From contig NZ_JAJAEL010000006.1 of the NCBI RefSeq assembly GCF_020447205.1, positions 1-64,000 on the forward strand: a DNA stretch of 64,000 bases, written 5' to 3'. The notes below the pieces were generated by a model that was given only the letters and a program-made list of their open reading frames with translations, was not told where the DNA came from and ran no database searches. Source of the stretch: Thalassolituus alkanivorans (lineage in GTDB: Bacteria > Pseudomonadota > Gammaproteobacteria > Pseudomonadales > Oceanobacteraceae). A program made the translations under genes and the position numbers. Positions 6,982-17,286 of this stretch are shown here, piece after piece. How positions within the stretch are numbered: the stretch's first letter is position 1; each line of letters opens with the position of its first letter.

Positions 6982-8148
6982 ATGCAAGCCATCATGAATA
7001 CCTACGGGCGGTTACCCGTGACGTTTGAAAGTGGACAAGGCAGCTGGGTTATTGATACTCAGGGCCGACGCTATCTGGATGCGCTCAGTGGTATTGCCGT
7101 ATGCGGTCTGGGCCATGCCCACCCGGCGGTCACGGCAGCTATCCGTGAGCAGGCTGACAAGCTGATTCACACCTCAAACCTGTATGGCATCAGCAAGCAG
7201 CAGGCGCTGGCTGAAGCGCTGGTACGTGTCTCCGGTATGGAAAACGTGTTTTTCTCCAACTCCGGTGCCGAAGCCAACGAAGCGGCGATTAAAATTGCGC
7301 GTAAATACGGTCACGACCGCGGCATCCATGAGCCCGTCATCATTGTTATGACCAAGGCCTTCCACGGCCGTACCATGGCCACCCTGACCGCTACCGGTAA
7401 CACCAAGGTGCAGGAAGGTTTTGGCCCGCTGCTCAATGGTTTTATCCGTGTGCCTTATCAGGATCTGGATGCCATTAAAGCCGTCGTCAAAGCCAACCCG
7501 AATGTCGTTGCGGTAATGCTGGAACCGGTACAGGGCGAAGGCGGTCTGGCGACTGCCAGCGCCGACTATCTGACCGGCGTACGTGCCCTGTGTGATGACC
7601 ACCAGCTGCTGATGATGCTCGACGAAGTACAAACCGGTAACGGCCGGACCGGCACCTATTTCTGCTACCAGCACTTTGGTTTCCGCCCGGATGTCGTAAC
7701 CACCGCCAAAGGTCTGGGTAACGGCGTGCCTATTGGTGCCTGTCTGGCTCAGGGCAAAGCGGCTCAGGTACTGCAGCCAGGCAATCATGGCTCAACCTAT
7801 GGCGGTAACCCGCTGGCCTGTGCGGCAGCACTGGCGGTCGTTGAGACCATTGAACAAGAGAATCTGTGTGATCACGCCCGCACTATGGGCGATTACCTGC
7901 GTGACGGTTTCCGTGCGCGCCTGAACAACAGCGAGCGTCTGCTCGAAATCCGTGGCCACGGCCTGATGATCGGTCTGGTGCTGAACCAGGACTGCCCGTC
8001 ACTGATGGCCACCGCTCTGGAACAGGGTCTGCTGCTGAATGTGACCTCCGGCAATGTGGTGCGTCTGCTGCCACCGCTGAATCTGTCACAGAGCGAAGCT
8101 GACCAGATCATCGAAACCGTGTCCGCCCTGATTGAGGCGCTCGGTTGA
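6982..8148 (+). CDS. argD: ArgD, acetylornithine aminotransferase
   Basis: ArgD is a PLP-dependent class III aminotransferase of arginine biosynthesis (N-acetylglutamate semialdehyde to N-acetylornithine). Visible landmarks are NSGAEANEAAIKIAR, the cofactor Asp in LLMLDEVQTGNGRTG and the Schiff-base lysine in TTAKGLGNGVPIGA. The ATG at 6982 is chosen since it gives the family N-terminus, a 388-residue product, and has AGAGG 11 nt ahead; the reading frame is open 46 codons further upstream, but that part overlaps the promoter. Catabolic AstC is a close relative; the adjacent argF favours ArgD. Confidence 0.92.
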   Translation: MQAIMNTYGRLPVTFESGQGSWVIDTQGRRYLDALSGIAVCGLGHAHPAVTAAIREQADKLIHTSNLYGISKQQALAEALVRVSGMENVFFSNSGAEANEAAIKIARKYGHDRGIHEPVIIVMTKAFHGRTMATLTATGNTKVQEGFGPLLNGFIRVPYQDLDAIKAVVKANPNVVAVMLEPVQGEGGLATASADYLTGVRALCDDHQLLMMLDEVQTGNGRTGTYFCYQHFGFRPDVVTTAKGLGNGVPIGACLAQGKAAQVLQPGNHGSTYGGNPLACAAALAVVETIEQENLCDHARTMGDYLRDGFRARLNNSERLLEIRGHGLMIGLVLNQDCPSLMATALEQGLLLNVTSGNVVRLLPPLNLSQSEADQIIETVSALIEALG

Positions 8149-8167
8149 GTTTGAATAAGGAACTAAC

Positions 8168-9073
8168 GTGAGACATTTTTTAACCCTGTTAGACCATTCT
8201 CCGGAAGAGCTGAACTGGCTTATCCAGCGCGCCATCGAGCTGAAGCAGATGCACAAACGCGGAGAAATCTACGAGCCTTTGCGAAACCGTGTACTGGGGA
8301 TGATTTTTGAAAAATCCTCCACCCGCACCCGTGTTTCCTTTGAGGCCGGTATGGCACAACTGGGTGGCCATGCCATCTTCCTGTCGCCGCGCGATACCCA
8401 GCTGGGCCGTGGTGAGCCGGTAGAAGACAGCGCCCGCGTGCTGTCACGCATGGTCGATGTCGTCATGATCCGTACCTTCGAACACGAAACCGTAGAACGC
8501 TTTGCGGCGTTCTCCGAGGTACCGGTAATCAATGCCCTGACGGATGACTTTCATCCCTGTCAGCTGCTGGCCGATATCCAGACCTACGTCGAGCACCGTG
8601 GCTCTATTCAGGGCAAAACCGTGGCCTGGATCGGCGATGGCAACAATATGTGCCAGTCGTACATCAACGCGGCGCAGCAGTTTGATTTCAAACTGAACAT
8701 TGCCACACCGGAAGGCTTTGAACCGTCACAATTTCTGGTTGATGAAGCCGCTGACCGTGTCACGCTGATGCGTGATCCGAAAGAAGCGGTACGTGGTGCC
8801 GATCTGGTGGCAACGGACGTCTGGGCGTCTATGGGTCAGGAAGATGAACAGGAACAGCGCCTGCGTAAATTCTGTGATTATCAGGTCTCACGCGAGCTGC
8901 TGGATCTGGCCAACAAAGACGTGCTCTTTATGCACTGCCTGCCAGCACATCGTGGAGAGGAAGTAAGTGAAGACTTACTGGATGACCCGCGCTCGGTAGT
9001 TTGGGATGAGGCGGAGAACCGTCTGCATGCACAGAAAGCCCTGCTGGAGTTCCTGCTCTGTCAGGAAGACTGA
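8168..9073 (+). CDS. argF: ArgF, ornithine carbamoyltransferase
   Basis: ArgF condenses carbamoyl phosphate with ornithine to give citrulline. The carbamoyl-phosphate motif STRTR is at about residues 50-54, with HPCQLLAD (about residue 128) and the ornithine-binding [13 protein letters not shown] near the end. At 301 residues it has the normal length. The start codon is GTG, with AAGGA 6 nt upstream. It follows argD by 19 nt and ends before a strong terminator, so the two form an arginine operon. Confidence 0.95.
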   Translation: MRHFLTLLDHSPEELNWLIQRAIELKQMHKRGEIYEPLRNRVLGMIFEKSSTRTRVSFEAGMAQLGGHAIFLSPRDTQLGRGEPVEDSARVLSRMVDVVMIRTFEHETVERFAAFSEVPVINALTDDFHPCQLLADIQTYVEHRGSIQGKTVAWIGDGNNMCQSYINAAQQFDFKLNIATPEGFEPSQFLVDEAADRVTLMRDPKEAVRGADLVATDVWASMGQEDEQEQRLRKFCDYQVSRELLDLANKDVLFMHCLPAHRGEEVSEDLLDDPRSVVWDEAENRLHAQKALLEFLLCQED

Positions 9074-9141
9074 AAGATAACAGGCTCACTCTTGTAAGCC
9101 TGAACTTGTAGGCCTGAACAGCGCCTCAAAAACAGCACCTC

Positions 9142-9182
9142 AAAAGCCCCGTGACCTTCAGGTTCGACGGGGCTTTTTTTTC
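9142..9182 (+). terminator. Intrinsic terminator after argF
   Basis: AGCCCCGT (9145-9152) pairs with ACGGGGCT (9167-9174) and is followed by a run of eight to nine T. The A-run on the left side makes it weakly bidirectional, so it may also stop transcription of the convergent diguanylate cyclase gene. Confidence 0.85.
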
Positions 9183-10277
9183 TCAGGAAGACTGAGCTGA
9201 GGTTTGCTCCAGCGTTTCGGTGCGCACGCGGTTACGTCCGGCACGCTTCGCTTCATACAACAAACGGTCAGCACGGTTGAGCAGTTCATCGCCCTCCTCA
9301 CCGGCATGATATTGCGTCACACCGATGGATACCGTCAGCGGCAGAGAAGACTCGGAGAAATTCTCTTCCATCACGGCGATGCGGATACGGTTCAGCGCAC
9401 TCTCAGCAGTAGCCAGCGTCAGGCCACTGAGCAGCAGCACAAACTCTTCACCGCCATAACGTGCGGCAAGATCGACCTCCCGTACCGACAGCCGCAGCAG
9501 TTGCGCCAGTTCCACCAGCACCTGATCACCGATACGGTGACCATGCTGATCGTTGATCTGTTTAAAGTGGTCAATATCGACAAAGGCCAGCACAAAGGGC
9601 AGCCCTTCACGATTTGCCAGAGCCCGTTGTTTCTCCAGCGTACGCAACAGATAACGGCGGTTGTATAAGCCGGTCAGTTCATCGGTAATGGCCAGCTCTT
9701 CTATACGCACCATCGCGCGGCGCAACTCGCGGTTCTTCTGGCGGTAGGCTTCACGCAGCAAAGCCACTTCACGCCCAAGAAAACTGTATGCCAGCAGGCT
9801 GATAAAGAATGCAGCCCCCAACAAAGCCTCCTGGCTGGCTTGCCACTGACCGGCATTCTGGTGATGCAGCACCAGCATCACCAGGGTGTAAGACGCCATG
9901 GTAAACAGCGCAACACCGAGAAAACCGCGCCAGGTCAGGCGGAACACCCCATACGGCATCACCGCCAGATAGCCCAGCATCACCACGTTGCGGTTATCAC
10001 TGCACAGATAAAGAATGATGGAGACAAAAGAAATGGCCCAGACCATAAAGAAAGCGGTCAGGCCGGGGTCCTGATAATTCAGGGTGCGGCCCGAACCAAC
10101 CCAATACAACAGTAATGCCTGTCCAAACCAATAAACCGCAATGGCAGAATACAGAACAGCCGCATCCGCGGGGTCCCCCCGCAGTTGAAAGCCCGCCATA
10201 AAAAGCAGCGTAAACAGCAGCGCTCCACTGCTGGCCAGCCCATGACGGCGAAGAATGTCACGTTGTTGCTGTCTCAT
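9183..10277 (-). CDS. Membrane-bound diguanylate cyclase (GGDEF)
   Basis: The N-terminal half has several hydrophobic segments, roughly five or six membrane spans, followed by a short coiled coil (LREAYRQKNRELRRAMVRIEEL). The C-terminal GGDEF domain contains the active-site GGEEF and, five residues before it, the RxxD inhibitory site (REVD), so it should make cyclic-di-GMP and be product-inhibited. The membrane sensor part has no named domain that I recognise. The ATG at 10277 is chosen as it follows a TATAAT box by about 35 nt; the frame is open 36 codons further upstream. Confidence 0.9.
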   Translation of the reverse strand: MRQQQRDILRRHGLASSGALLFTLLFMAGFQLRGDPADAAVLYSAIAVYWFGQALLLYWVGSGRTLNYQDPGLTAFFMVWAISFVSIILYLCSDNRNVVMLGYLAVMPYGVFRLTWRGFLGVALFTMASYTLVMLVLHHQNAGQWQASQEALLGAAFFISLLAYSFLGREVALLREAYRQKNRELRRAMVRIEELAITDELTGLYNRRYLLRTLEKQRALANREGLPFVLAFVDIDHFKQINDQHGHRIGDQVLVELAQLLRLSVREVDLAARYGGEEFVLLLSGLTLATAESALNRIRIAVMEENFSESSLPLTVSIGVTQYHAGEEGDELLNRADRLLYEAKRAGRNRVRTETLEQTSAQSS

Positions 10278-10311
10278 GGCGGCATCCCGTGCACTGAGAA
10301 CAAAGCGCACG

Positions 10312-10317
10312 ATTATA
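10312..10317 (-). promoter_or_regulatory. Probable -10 box of the diguanylate cyclase gene
   Basis: The minus strand reads TATAAT about 35 nt ahead of the chosen start. A TTGACA sits upstream but at 22 nt, too far for a standard promoter, so the -35 is unclear. Confidence 0.4.
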
Positions 10318-10412
10318 GAGACTATTTTTTCGCCGGCTATGTCAATTCGCGTAATCTTCGTAACAGAAACTGGCGTAACTGACATCCGCCAGTTCTGTTA
10401 CCCGGCTACAGC

Positions 10413-11900
10413 TCAGGCGCCGCAGCGTACCCGCTGAACCGCATTCAGCCAGCCATCGTATAAATGCTGACGCTGACTTTCTTCCAGCTTGGGTTCATAA
10501 GCACGATCGTGTACCCAAAACGCTTCCACATCATCCAGGTTCTGATAAACCCCGGCCTGCAAACCCGCCAGAAACGCAGCGCCCAGAGCTGTGGTTTCCG
10601 TGACTTTCGGGCAGGCGATAGGAATACCCAGAACATCGGCCAGAAACTGCACCAGCCAGCCATTCACCACCATGCCGCCATCAACCCGCAGCTGTGCTGG
10701 CTCAACGCCATCCAGCGCCATAGCTTCAAGCAGATCACGGGTCTGATAACACACGGCCTGCAAGCCTGCTGTCACGATTTCTTTAATACCGGTGTCGCGT
10801 GTCAGCCCCATAATGGCGCCGCGCGCCTGCGGGTCCCAGTACGGAGCGCCAAGACCGGTAAAGGCCGGCACCATATACACCGGATTTTCGTAACCTGTCG
10901 CTTCCGCCAGTGACTGCGTCTCACAGGCGCTGGAAATCAGATTCAGGCCGTCGCGAATCCACTGAATCGTGGCACCCGCCATAAAAATGGAACCTTCCAG
11001 TGCATAGGTGGTTTCGCCATTAATACGGTAGGCCACGGTGGTCAGCAGACGGTGGGTGGACTTCAGCGCTTCGCGGCCGGTGTTCATCACCATAAAACAA
11101 CCGGTACCGTAGGTGCTCTTGGCCATTCCCGGACGGAAGCAGGCCTGGCCCACCAGCGCCGCCTGCTGATCACCGGCAACACCACCAATGGCGATCTCAG
11201 CACCAAACAGGTTGGCATCAATACGGCCATAATCGGCAGCGCTGTCTTTAACCTCAGGCAGCAGTGCGGCCGGAATGCGGAACAGCTGCAACAGTTCCTC
11301 GTCCCATTGCTGGGTATGAATATTAAACAGTAAGGTGCGCGAGGCATTACTGGCGTCGGTCGCGTGTACTTTGCCGCCGGTCAGACGCCAGAGCAGAAAG
11401 GTATCGACCGTACCAAACGCCAATTCGCCGCGCTCTGCCCGCTCACGCGCGCCATCGACGTTATCCAGAATCCAGGCCAGTTTGGTGGCGGAAAAATACG
11501 GGTCCAGCAGCAGGCCGGTTTTCTCGGCGATACGCGGCTCGAGCGCCGCATCTTCTTTCAGCTGCTGACACAGTGCCGACGTCCGGCGGTCCTGCCAGAC
11601 AATAGCGTTATATACCGGCTTACCGCTGGCGCGTTCCCAGACAATGGTTGTCTCGCGCTGATTGGTAATGCCAGCCGCGACAATATCACTCAGCCCGCAG
11701 CCGGAAGCCGCCAGTGCCTCCCGGGTACTGACAAGGGTGGTTTCCCAGATTTCTTCCGGGTCATGCTCGACCCAACCCGGCTGTGGAAAATGTTGAGTAA
11801 ACTCGCGCTGACCAGTGGCCAGAATATGACCTTCGGTAGAAAACAGAATGGCGCGGCTACTGGTGGTTCCCTGATCGAAGCTCAGCAAACAGCGTGGCAT
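10413..11900 (-). CDS. glpK: GlpK, glycerol kinase
   Basis: GlpK phosphorylates glycerol to sn-glycerol-3-phosphate in the cytoplasm. The FGGY-kinase N-terminal phosphate motif is [12 protein letters not shown] (about residues 9-20). [13 protein letters not shown] and [13 protein letters not shown] are family hallmarks, and [16 protein letters not shown] is the second ATP-binding signature. At 495 residues it has the usual length. No glpF, glpD or glpR is adjacent, so it stands alone here, divergent from aer and upstream of the cyclase gene on the same strand. Confidence 0.95.
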   Translation of the reverse strand: MPRCLLSFDQGTTSSRAILFSTEGHILATGQREFTQHFPQPGWVEHDPEEIWETTLVSTREALAASGCGLSDIVAAGITNQRETTIVWERASGKPVYNAIVWQDRRTSALCQQLKEDAALEPRIAEKTGLLLDPYFSATKLAWILDNVDGARERAERGELAFGTVDTFLLWRLTGGKVHATDASNASRTLLFNIHTQQWDEELLQLFRIPAALLPEVKDSAADYGRIDANLFGAEIAIGGVAGDQQAALVGQACFRPGMAKSTYGTGCFMVMNTGREALKSTHRLLTTVAYRINGETTYALEGSIFMAGATIQWIRDGLNLISSACETQSLAEATGYENPVYMVPAFTGLGAPYWDPQARGAIMGLTRDTGIKEIVTAGLQAVCYQTRDLLEAMALDGVEPAQLRVDGGMVVNGWLVQFLADVLGIPIACPKVTETTALGAAFLAGLQAGVYQNLDDVEAFWVHDRAYEPKLEESQRQHLYDGWLNAVQRVRCGA

Positions 11901-12044
11901 AGAATGTTATCCTCATTATTTTTTGCGGCAGTTTACTGACTGAAACGAAGATGACCAAGGCCCGAATGGAAATGTAGCGAAATCCGGCAGAATACGCTGA
12001 CTGAACTATAGTTATTCAATTAACATAACAGCCTTGATAACAAA

Positions 12045-13595
12045 ATGCGTAATAACCAACCGGTAACCCAACGTGAAGTAACTTTGTCCGCCGATAACCA
12101 TCTGGTGTCGTCCACAAATCTCAAAGGGGTTATCACACACTGTAATGACCACTTCATCCGCATCAGTGGTTTCACCAAAGAAGAACTGAACGGCAGTCCG
12201 CACAATCTGGTCCGCCATCCTGATATGCCCACCGCCGCGTTTGCCGATTTGTGGAATACCGTAAAAGCCGGACAACACTGGATGGGCCTCGTTAAAAACC
12301 GCACCAAAAACGGTGATCACTACTGGGTCGATGCTTACGTCACACCTCTGTACGAAGGCGATAAGATTGTCGGCTATGAATCCGTGCGCATTGCTCCCAG
12401 CCGCGAGCAGATCAGTCGTGCTGAAAAAGCCTATAAACTGCTGAACAGTGGTAAGAATCCGCTGCAACGCTGGGGAGCTCTGCGGGCCATGCTGCCTCAG
12501 GCACTGCCCTGGCTGATTGCCGCAGGTGCTGCGTTGTACTGGTCTGATAATCTGATACTGCAGGGTATCGTTGGCCTGAGCGCCGCCTTCAGCCTGTTCC
12601 GTCAGTATCAACAGGAAGAAGCCTTCACCCGCTATGGTCAGGATGTTATCAACAATCGCCTGATGGCCTGGATTTACACCGGCCGTGACGATGCTCATGG
12701 CCAGCTGGCGTTTGCCCAGCATGCCATGCGCCGCCGCCTGCAGACCGTATTGGTGCGCATTGCCGACAACACCAGCTCACTGGTCAGCGCCACCAGCAAT
12801 ACCCTTAATCTGTCACAAAACACACTGGAGCGCGTCCGCCGTCAGCACAGCTATACCCAACAGGTCGAACAGGTCAGTACCGACATTCAGCACACCGCAT
12901 TACAACTCAATGAAAACAATCAGCAGTCACAACAGGCCAGTCAGCAGGCCGTTGGTAATGCCACTTCCGGTGAGAATGACATCAAAGTAATGATGACTCA
13001 GACCGAAGCCCTGCAGGTTGAACTTAAAGGTACGGCCGAAGCCATCAGCCGGCTGGCAAGCGAAACTCAGGGCGTTGACCGCTTTCTGCAGGCTATCAGC
13101 GATATTGCCGAGCAGACCAATTTGCTTGCCCTGAACGCCGCCATCGAGGCCGCACGCGCCGGGGAACAAGGGCGCGGGTTTGCAGTAGTCGCTGATGAAG
13201 TACGCAATCTGGCACAACGCACTCAGGAATCCGCTGCCGAAATTCAGCTGATCGTAACCGGACTGAATGAGCACAGCGGTCAGGCTGTGGAGGCTATGAA
13301 CAAGGGGCAGCATTCGACCGAGCAGACTCTGGAGCGGGCCCGTCAGGTGAATGGCGTCTTCTCCACCATCCGCCATGAGCTCAGTGAAATTCAGGCTATG
13401 ACCAATGCTAATTCACGCTCAGCTTCCGAGCAGAACCTGGCGGCCGATCAGATCCGTGATCATCTGACACAACTGGAGAGTCTGGCTCAGGAAGCCGAGC
13501 AGCTGGCCGGCAGTATGAACAGCGAGTGCGAGCAACTGGCACAATTGATGGATGAGCAGAATCGCATCATTCAGCGCTTTCAACAAAGCCTATGA
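12045..13595 (+). CDS. aer: Aer-type energy-taxis receptor (PAS-MCP)
   Basis: The N-terminal PAS domain (residues 1-120) closely follows E. coli Aer, including [19 protein letters not shown] and [14 protein letters not shown], the FAD-binding region. A hydrophobic hairpin (about residues 148-190) anchors it in the inner membrane, and the C-terminal methyl-accepting signalling domain has the conserved tip [31 protein letters not shown]. There is no periplasmic sensing domain. It should report redox or oxygen state to the CheA/CheW array encoded 14 kb away. It is divergent from glpK; no clear sigma-28 promoter was found ahead of it. Confidence 0.92.
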   Translation: MRNNQPVTQREVTLSADNHLVSSTNLKGVITHCNDHFIRISGFTKEELNGSPHNLVRHPDMPTAAFADLWNTVKAGQHWMGLVKNRTKNGDHYWVDAYVTPLYEGDKIVGYESVRIAPSREQISRAEKAYKLLNSGKNPLQRWGALRAMLPQALPWLIAAGAALYWSDNLILQGIVGLSAAFSLFRQYQQEEAFTRYGQDVINNRLMAWIYTGRDDAHGQLAFAQHAMRRRLQTVLVRIADNTSSLVSATSNTLNLSQNTLERVRRQHSYTQQVEQVSTDIQHTALQLNENNQQSQQASQQAVGNATSGENDIKVMMTQTEALQVELKGTAEAISRLASETQGVDRFLQAISDIAEQTNLLALNAAIEAARAGEQGRGFAVVADEVRNLAQRTQESAAEIQLIVTGLNEHSGQAVEAMNKGQHSTEQTLERARQVNGVFSTIRHELSEIQAMTNANSRSASEQNLAADQIRDHLTQLESLAQEAEQLAGSMNSECEQLAQLMDEQNRIIQRFQQSL

Positions 13596-13635
13596 AAAGC
13601 TAACATTCAGAACTCAATGTCTATGAATTTCATTC

Positions 13636-14553
13636 ATGCTCGATATCAAACATCTGCGCACCCTCGCCGCCCTGCGTGATGGCGGCACTCTGGTGGAAGC
13701 CGCCAGACGTATGCACCTGACCCAGTCTGCGCTCTCCCATCAGTTAAAAGATCTGGAAGAGCGCCTGGGCGTGTCGTTGTTTCTGCGTAAAACCAAACCT
13801 TTGCGCTTTACCCGCGCCGGGCTGGAGTTATTACAGCTGGCAGACGACGTACTGCCATTACTGCGTCAGTCTGAGCGCAATCTGCAGAAAATGGCCGGAG
13901 GGCATAGTGGCCGCCTGCATATGGTAATCGAGTGCCACAGCTGCTTTGACTGGCTGATGCCAGCCATCAACAGCTTCCGTGATCACTGGCCTGAGGTTGA
14001 GATTGACCTCAGCACCAGTTTTCACTTCGAGCCCATCCCCGCCTTAATCCGCGGGGACGTAGATCTGGTGGTAACGTCCGATCCGGGACCGCATAACGAA
14101 ATTTATTATCAGCCATTATTCCGCTATCAGTCGGTTCTTGCCGTCGCCAATCAGCATCCACTGGCTCAGCAAGACTGCATACAGCCTGCCGACCTCAGCA
14201 GCGAAACCCTGATTCACTATCCGGTCGACCGCAACCGGCTGGATGTGTTTGAACACTTTCTGTCACCCAGCGGCATTGAGCCACGGGCGACCCGCCAAAC
14301 CGAGTTAACGCTGATGATGGTGCAGCTGGTTGCCAGCGGACGGGGTGTCGCCTGCCTGCCAAACTGGGCGCTGCAGCCCTATATTGATGCCAATCTGGTT
14401 GCTGCCCGGCCTTTGGGCAAAGAAGGGGTATGGCCAACACTGTATGCGGCTGTGCGTAAAGATCAGCAAGACAGTGCCTATATTCAGGATTTCTTCCAGC
14501 AAGCGCTGGAGACCTGTTTCCGCCACTTACCGGGAATTCTTCCGGTCAGCTAA
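13636..14553 (+). CDS. metR: MetR, LysR-type regulator of methionine biosynthesis
   Basis: The 305-residue protein has the LysR HTH (HLTQSALSHQLKDLEERLG) and, in the effector domain, the block MVIECHSCFDWLMPAI and YPVDRNRLDVFEHFL, which match E. coli MetR almost residue for residue. MetR activates metE and other methionine genes with homocysteine as co-effector. No met gene adjoins it here. It follows aer by 40 nt but is probably an independent gene. Confidence 0.9.
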   Translation: MLDIKHLRTLAALRDGGTLVEAARRMHLTQSALSHQLKDLEERLGVSLFLRKTKPLRFTRAGLELLQLADDVLPLLRQSERNLQKMAGGHSGRLHMVIECHSCFDWLMPAINSFRDHWPEVEIDLSTSFHFEPIPALIRGDVDLVVTSDPGPHNEIYYQPLFRYQSVLAVANQHPLAQQDCIQPADLSSETLIHYPVDRNRLDVFEHFLSPSGIEPRATRQTELTLMMVQLVASGRGVACLPNWALQPYIDANLVAARPLGKEGVWPTLYAAVRKDQQDSAYIQDFFQQALETCFRHLPGILPVS

Positions 14554-14587
14554 AGGCCTGTCGCGGCCATTTCCCCGAATTTCAGGC

Positions 14588-14612
14588 AAAAAAAAGGGCT
14601 CTGAAAGAGCCC
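14588..14612 (-). terminator. Intrinsic terminator for the rstB-like gene
   Basis: On the minus strand the hairpin GGGCTCT/AGAGCCC (14596-14612) with a 3-nt loop is followed by eight T. This serves leftward transcription ending the rstA-rstB unit; the plus strand after the hairpin has only A residues, so it does not serve metR. The stretch 14613-14758 shows nothing else. Confidence 0.8.
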
Positions 14613-14758
14613 AAAAAAGCGAATAATTTCGCTACATTCTCACCACGTCTCCTAGGGATACGCGGGACATATAATGATCCTGCCATGCTTTTCAGTCTGT
14701 AGTGTAAAAGTGTCTTTGTGTAACGCTTTGTATACAATTTTGATATAAGGCCATCACG

Positions 14759-16318
14759 TTATTCGTGATGACGGCGCGGCCAGATCAGACTGAATTTTGC
14801 ACCGCCAAGCGCCTCGCTGCGGCTGACCATTGCCCGCCCACCATGCCAATACGCAATACGGCGAACAATCGATAATCCCAGACCATAGCCACCGGAGCTG
14901 CGGGTACGGCTGTCATCCAGGCGGGCAAAGGCTGTGAATACCCGATCCCAATCCTCTTCCGGAATACCGGGGCCATCATCTTCCACATCAACCCGGCAGG
15001 TATCCGTTCCAATGGTACAGCTGACCCGGACACGGGAACTGGCGTAGCGCCCGGCATTACCCACCAGATTCTGAATGGCACGATGAATATAGCGCGGCTC
15101 CACCTCGGCATAGTGGGCATTCTCCGGCGAAGCGCCGGCATAGCTGACACTGACGTGGGCCGGTGGACGCGCTTCTTCAACCACCTGCACCGCCACATCG
15201 GCCACATTAACCTTCTGGAAGTCGAGCAGCGGCCCACCTTCCTCCAGGCGCGCGTACGTCAGGATCTCATCAATAAGCTCATCCAGCTCCTGAATATCCG
15301 AATCCATGCCAGTCAGCTGCTTACTGACGTAAGCATCATCGACACTGTCTTCAATAATCTGTAAGCCAAAACGGATACGGGCTACCGGGGTACGTAATTC
15401 GTGGGATACGGCACGCACCATCTCGCGCTGAATAGAAATCAGGCGCTGGATGTGCTCTGCCATTTTATTAAACGCCTGACCGAGGCGACTGACCGGGTCG
15501 GTACCAGAAATTGCTACCCGTGCACTCAGGTGCCCCTGCGCCAGACGACTGGTAGCCTGCTCCAGCTTACGCAAGCGGATCTCAAATGAGTTCACAACCC
15601 AATAAACCCCAAGACCCAGCAACATGATACCGATGGCTGTAATGACGAAGATAGCCTGCCAGGAGTAGGGGTTGAACGCATCAATAGGCCCGAGCCGCAA
15701 CGCCCGTGGCTGACCTGGCAGCTTCGCCAGCGCTTCAGCCTGCTGACCTTCAATGGAAATCCTAACCAGCACATCGCCGTACTGCATCCGGGCAAAATCG
15801 GAATCTGACAGGAAAAGTTTGTCGATATCCACCACCGACAACGGAAAACCAAAGCGCGGCTGCATACGTTTGATAAAGGCTTCGATGCTCTCTCCGGAAC
15901 GCTGCCAGTCTTCGAGTAACAGATAGGCCGAGGCCTGCGCCTGAACCTCTGTCACCGTACTGAGCTGCACATCGAGTAATTCAGACTCAGACATCTGATA
16001 CAGCAGACGTGCTGTTCGTCCTTCATTGGTGGTATCAACCAGCAACTGCCCGCGGGCCAGACGGTTCTGCTGATATTCGTCCACCGGGCCTTCAGCCAAT
16101 GGCAATATCCGGATATCAGCATCAAAACGTGCGGATAACTCAGATAAAGCACCTGGATCCTGACGCAGCCGCTGGGCAAGCAGCGCAACACTGCCGCCCA
16201 CCATGTCTTCATTGAATTGCGCGCTGCGCACAAAGTTAACGAGCTGCAAAGCGACCGTGCAGATGATTCCCACCATCAACAAAGCGCCCAGCAGCCCTGA
16301 ATAAACCCGGATAAAAAT
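14759..16318 (-). CDS. rstB: RstB-like sensor histidine kinase, probable ATT start
   Basis: This is an inner-membrane sensor kinase of about 519 residues with two membrane segments flanking a roughly 190-residue periplasmic domain, a HAMP linker, the phospho-acceptor motif AVSHELRTPVARIRFGLQ and an HATPase with N, G1 (VEDDGPGIPEED) and G2 (GGYGLGLSIV) boxes. It resembles E. coli RstB, as does its neighbour RstA. The first ATG (16276) and the two TTG codons before it would cut the first membrane helix and lack a ribosome-binding site. Twelve codons upstream an ATT stands 8 nt after AGGAG, giving a complete helix, so I place the start there. Confidence 0.85.
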   Translation of the reverse strand: MFIRVYSGLLGALLMVGIICTVALQLVNFVRSAQFNEDMVGGSVALLAQRLRQDPGALSELSARFDADIRILPLAEGPVDEYQQNRLARGQLLVDTTNEGRTARLLYQMSESELLDVQLSTVTEVQAQASAYLLLEDWQRSGESIEAFIKRMQPRFGFPLSVVDIDKLFLSDSDFARMQYGDVLVRISIEGQQAEALAKLPGQPRALRLGPIDAFNPYSWQAIFVITAIGIMLLGLGVYWVVNSFEIRLRKLEQATSRLAQGHLSARVAISGTDPVSRLGQAFNKMAEHIQRLISIQREMVRAVSHELRTPVARIRFGLQIIEDSVDDAYVSKQLTGMDSDIQELDELIDEILTYARLEEGGPLLDFQKVNVADVAVQVVEEARPPAHVSVSYAGASPENAHYAEVEPRYIHRAIQNLVGNAGRYASSRVRVSCTIGTDTCRVDVEDDGPGIPEEDWDRVFTAFARLDDSRTRSSGGYGLGLSIVRRIAYWHGGRAMVSRSEALGGAKFSLIWPRRHHE

Positions 16319-16335
16319 GACGATGTCTCCTGACG

Positions 16336-17076
16336 TCAGATTTCTTTAACGAACAGGTAGCCTTTACTGCGTACGGTTTTGATACGCTTGGGGTTCATCG
16401 GATCATCGCCCACCTTAGGACGGATACGTGACACCCTTACGTCAATGGAACGATCCTGACCGTCATATTCAATACCCCGTAACTGATGGAAAATTTCTTC
16501 CCGGGTCAGTACACGTCCGGCACTGCTGCTCAATAACCACAGCAGATCAAATTCGGCACTGGTCAGATCAATGCTCTTGCCTTCGAGCCAGGCTTCACGC
16601 ATGGCGTTATCGACAACCAGATTGCCAAAGGTCAGACGGTTATCAGAACCGCCTTCAACAACCTGCTCTTCCGGTACCTCCTTAACCCGGCGCAATAAGG
16701 CGCGGATACGGGCCAGTAAGACACGCGGACGAACCGGTTTGGCAACATAATCATCTGCCCCCATTTCCAGCCCCAGTACCTGATCGAGATCTTCGGTACG
16801 GGCGGTCAGCATCAGAATCGGGCCTTTGTAGTAAGGACGGACAATACGGCATACCGCCAGGCCATCTTCACCCGGCAACATCAGATCCAGGACAACAAGG
16901 TCAGGCTGCTCCGTTTTAATACGTTCAATTGCACGGCTGCCGTCACCTTCAACCGCGACTTTCAGACCGTTACTTTCCAGATAATCCTTGGTAAGAGTCG
17001 CCAGACGTTCGTCATCTTCAACGATGAGAATGCGCCAGTTTTCTTCAAGGCTTTGACCATTTTCTTGCTTCAACAT
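16336..17076 (-). CDS. rstA: RstA-like response regulator (OmpR family)
   Basis: The receiver domain (residues 15-130) has the acidic pocket IVEDDE, the phospho-acceptor Asp in LVVLDLMLPGEDG and the Lys in YVAKPVRP. The C-terminal OmpR-type winged helix ends RIKTVRSKGYLFVKEI. The partner kinase follows within 20 nt, so they are a cognate pair. E. coli RstA responds to PhoP and acid/Mg stress; whether this is true here is unknown. Confidence 0.9.
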   Translation of the reverse strand: MLKQENGQSLEENWRILIVEDDERLATLTKDYLESNGLKVAVEGDGSRAIERIKTEQPDLVVLDLMLPGEDGLAVCRIVRPYYKGPILMLTARTEDLDQVLGLEMGADDYVAKPVRPRVLLARIRALLRRVKEVPEEQVVEGGSDNRLTFGNLVVDNAMREAWLEGKSIDLTSAEFDLLWLLSSSAGRVLTREEIFHQLRGIEYDGQDRSIDVRVSRIRPKVGDDPMNPKRIKTVRSKGYLFVKEI

Positions 17077-17258
17077 GGTTCCTTACCATTCCTTAAACAG
17101 GTTCGTACCCCGGAACATTGCCACAGGCATCTGATATTAACTCTAGACCGAGTTACGCTTTGTTGCATAGTAACCAATCTATTCATTATTTGGTAAAAAT
17201 CAGAGGGCATAACGACTTAGAAAAAACAGCCACATCCTGTCCACCAACTACACACAAG

Positions 17259-17267
17259 TTATCCACA
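17259..17267 (+). promoter_or_regulatory. DnaA box upstream of nrdA
   Basis: A perfect TTATCCACA lies about 35 bp upstream of the nrdA -35 region. In E. coli DnaA binds the nrdAB promoter and links dNTP supply to replication initiation, so a functional site is plausible. A single 9-mer can also occur by chance. Confidence 0.55.
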
Positions 17268-17286
17268 TGGCAAAACCGATAACCCA

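Noticed and set aside
9086-9182. A tRNA-like end (GGTTCGA) near the argF terminator
   Set aside because: It is only the loop of the terminator; no cloverleaf can be drawn.
12012-12722. A 236-codon minus-strand frame opposite aer
   Set aside because: It lies wholly antisense to the well-conserved PAS region of aer and has no recognisable domain.
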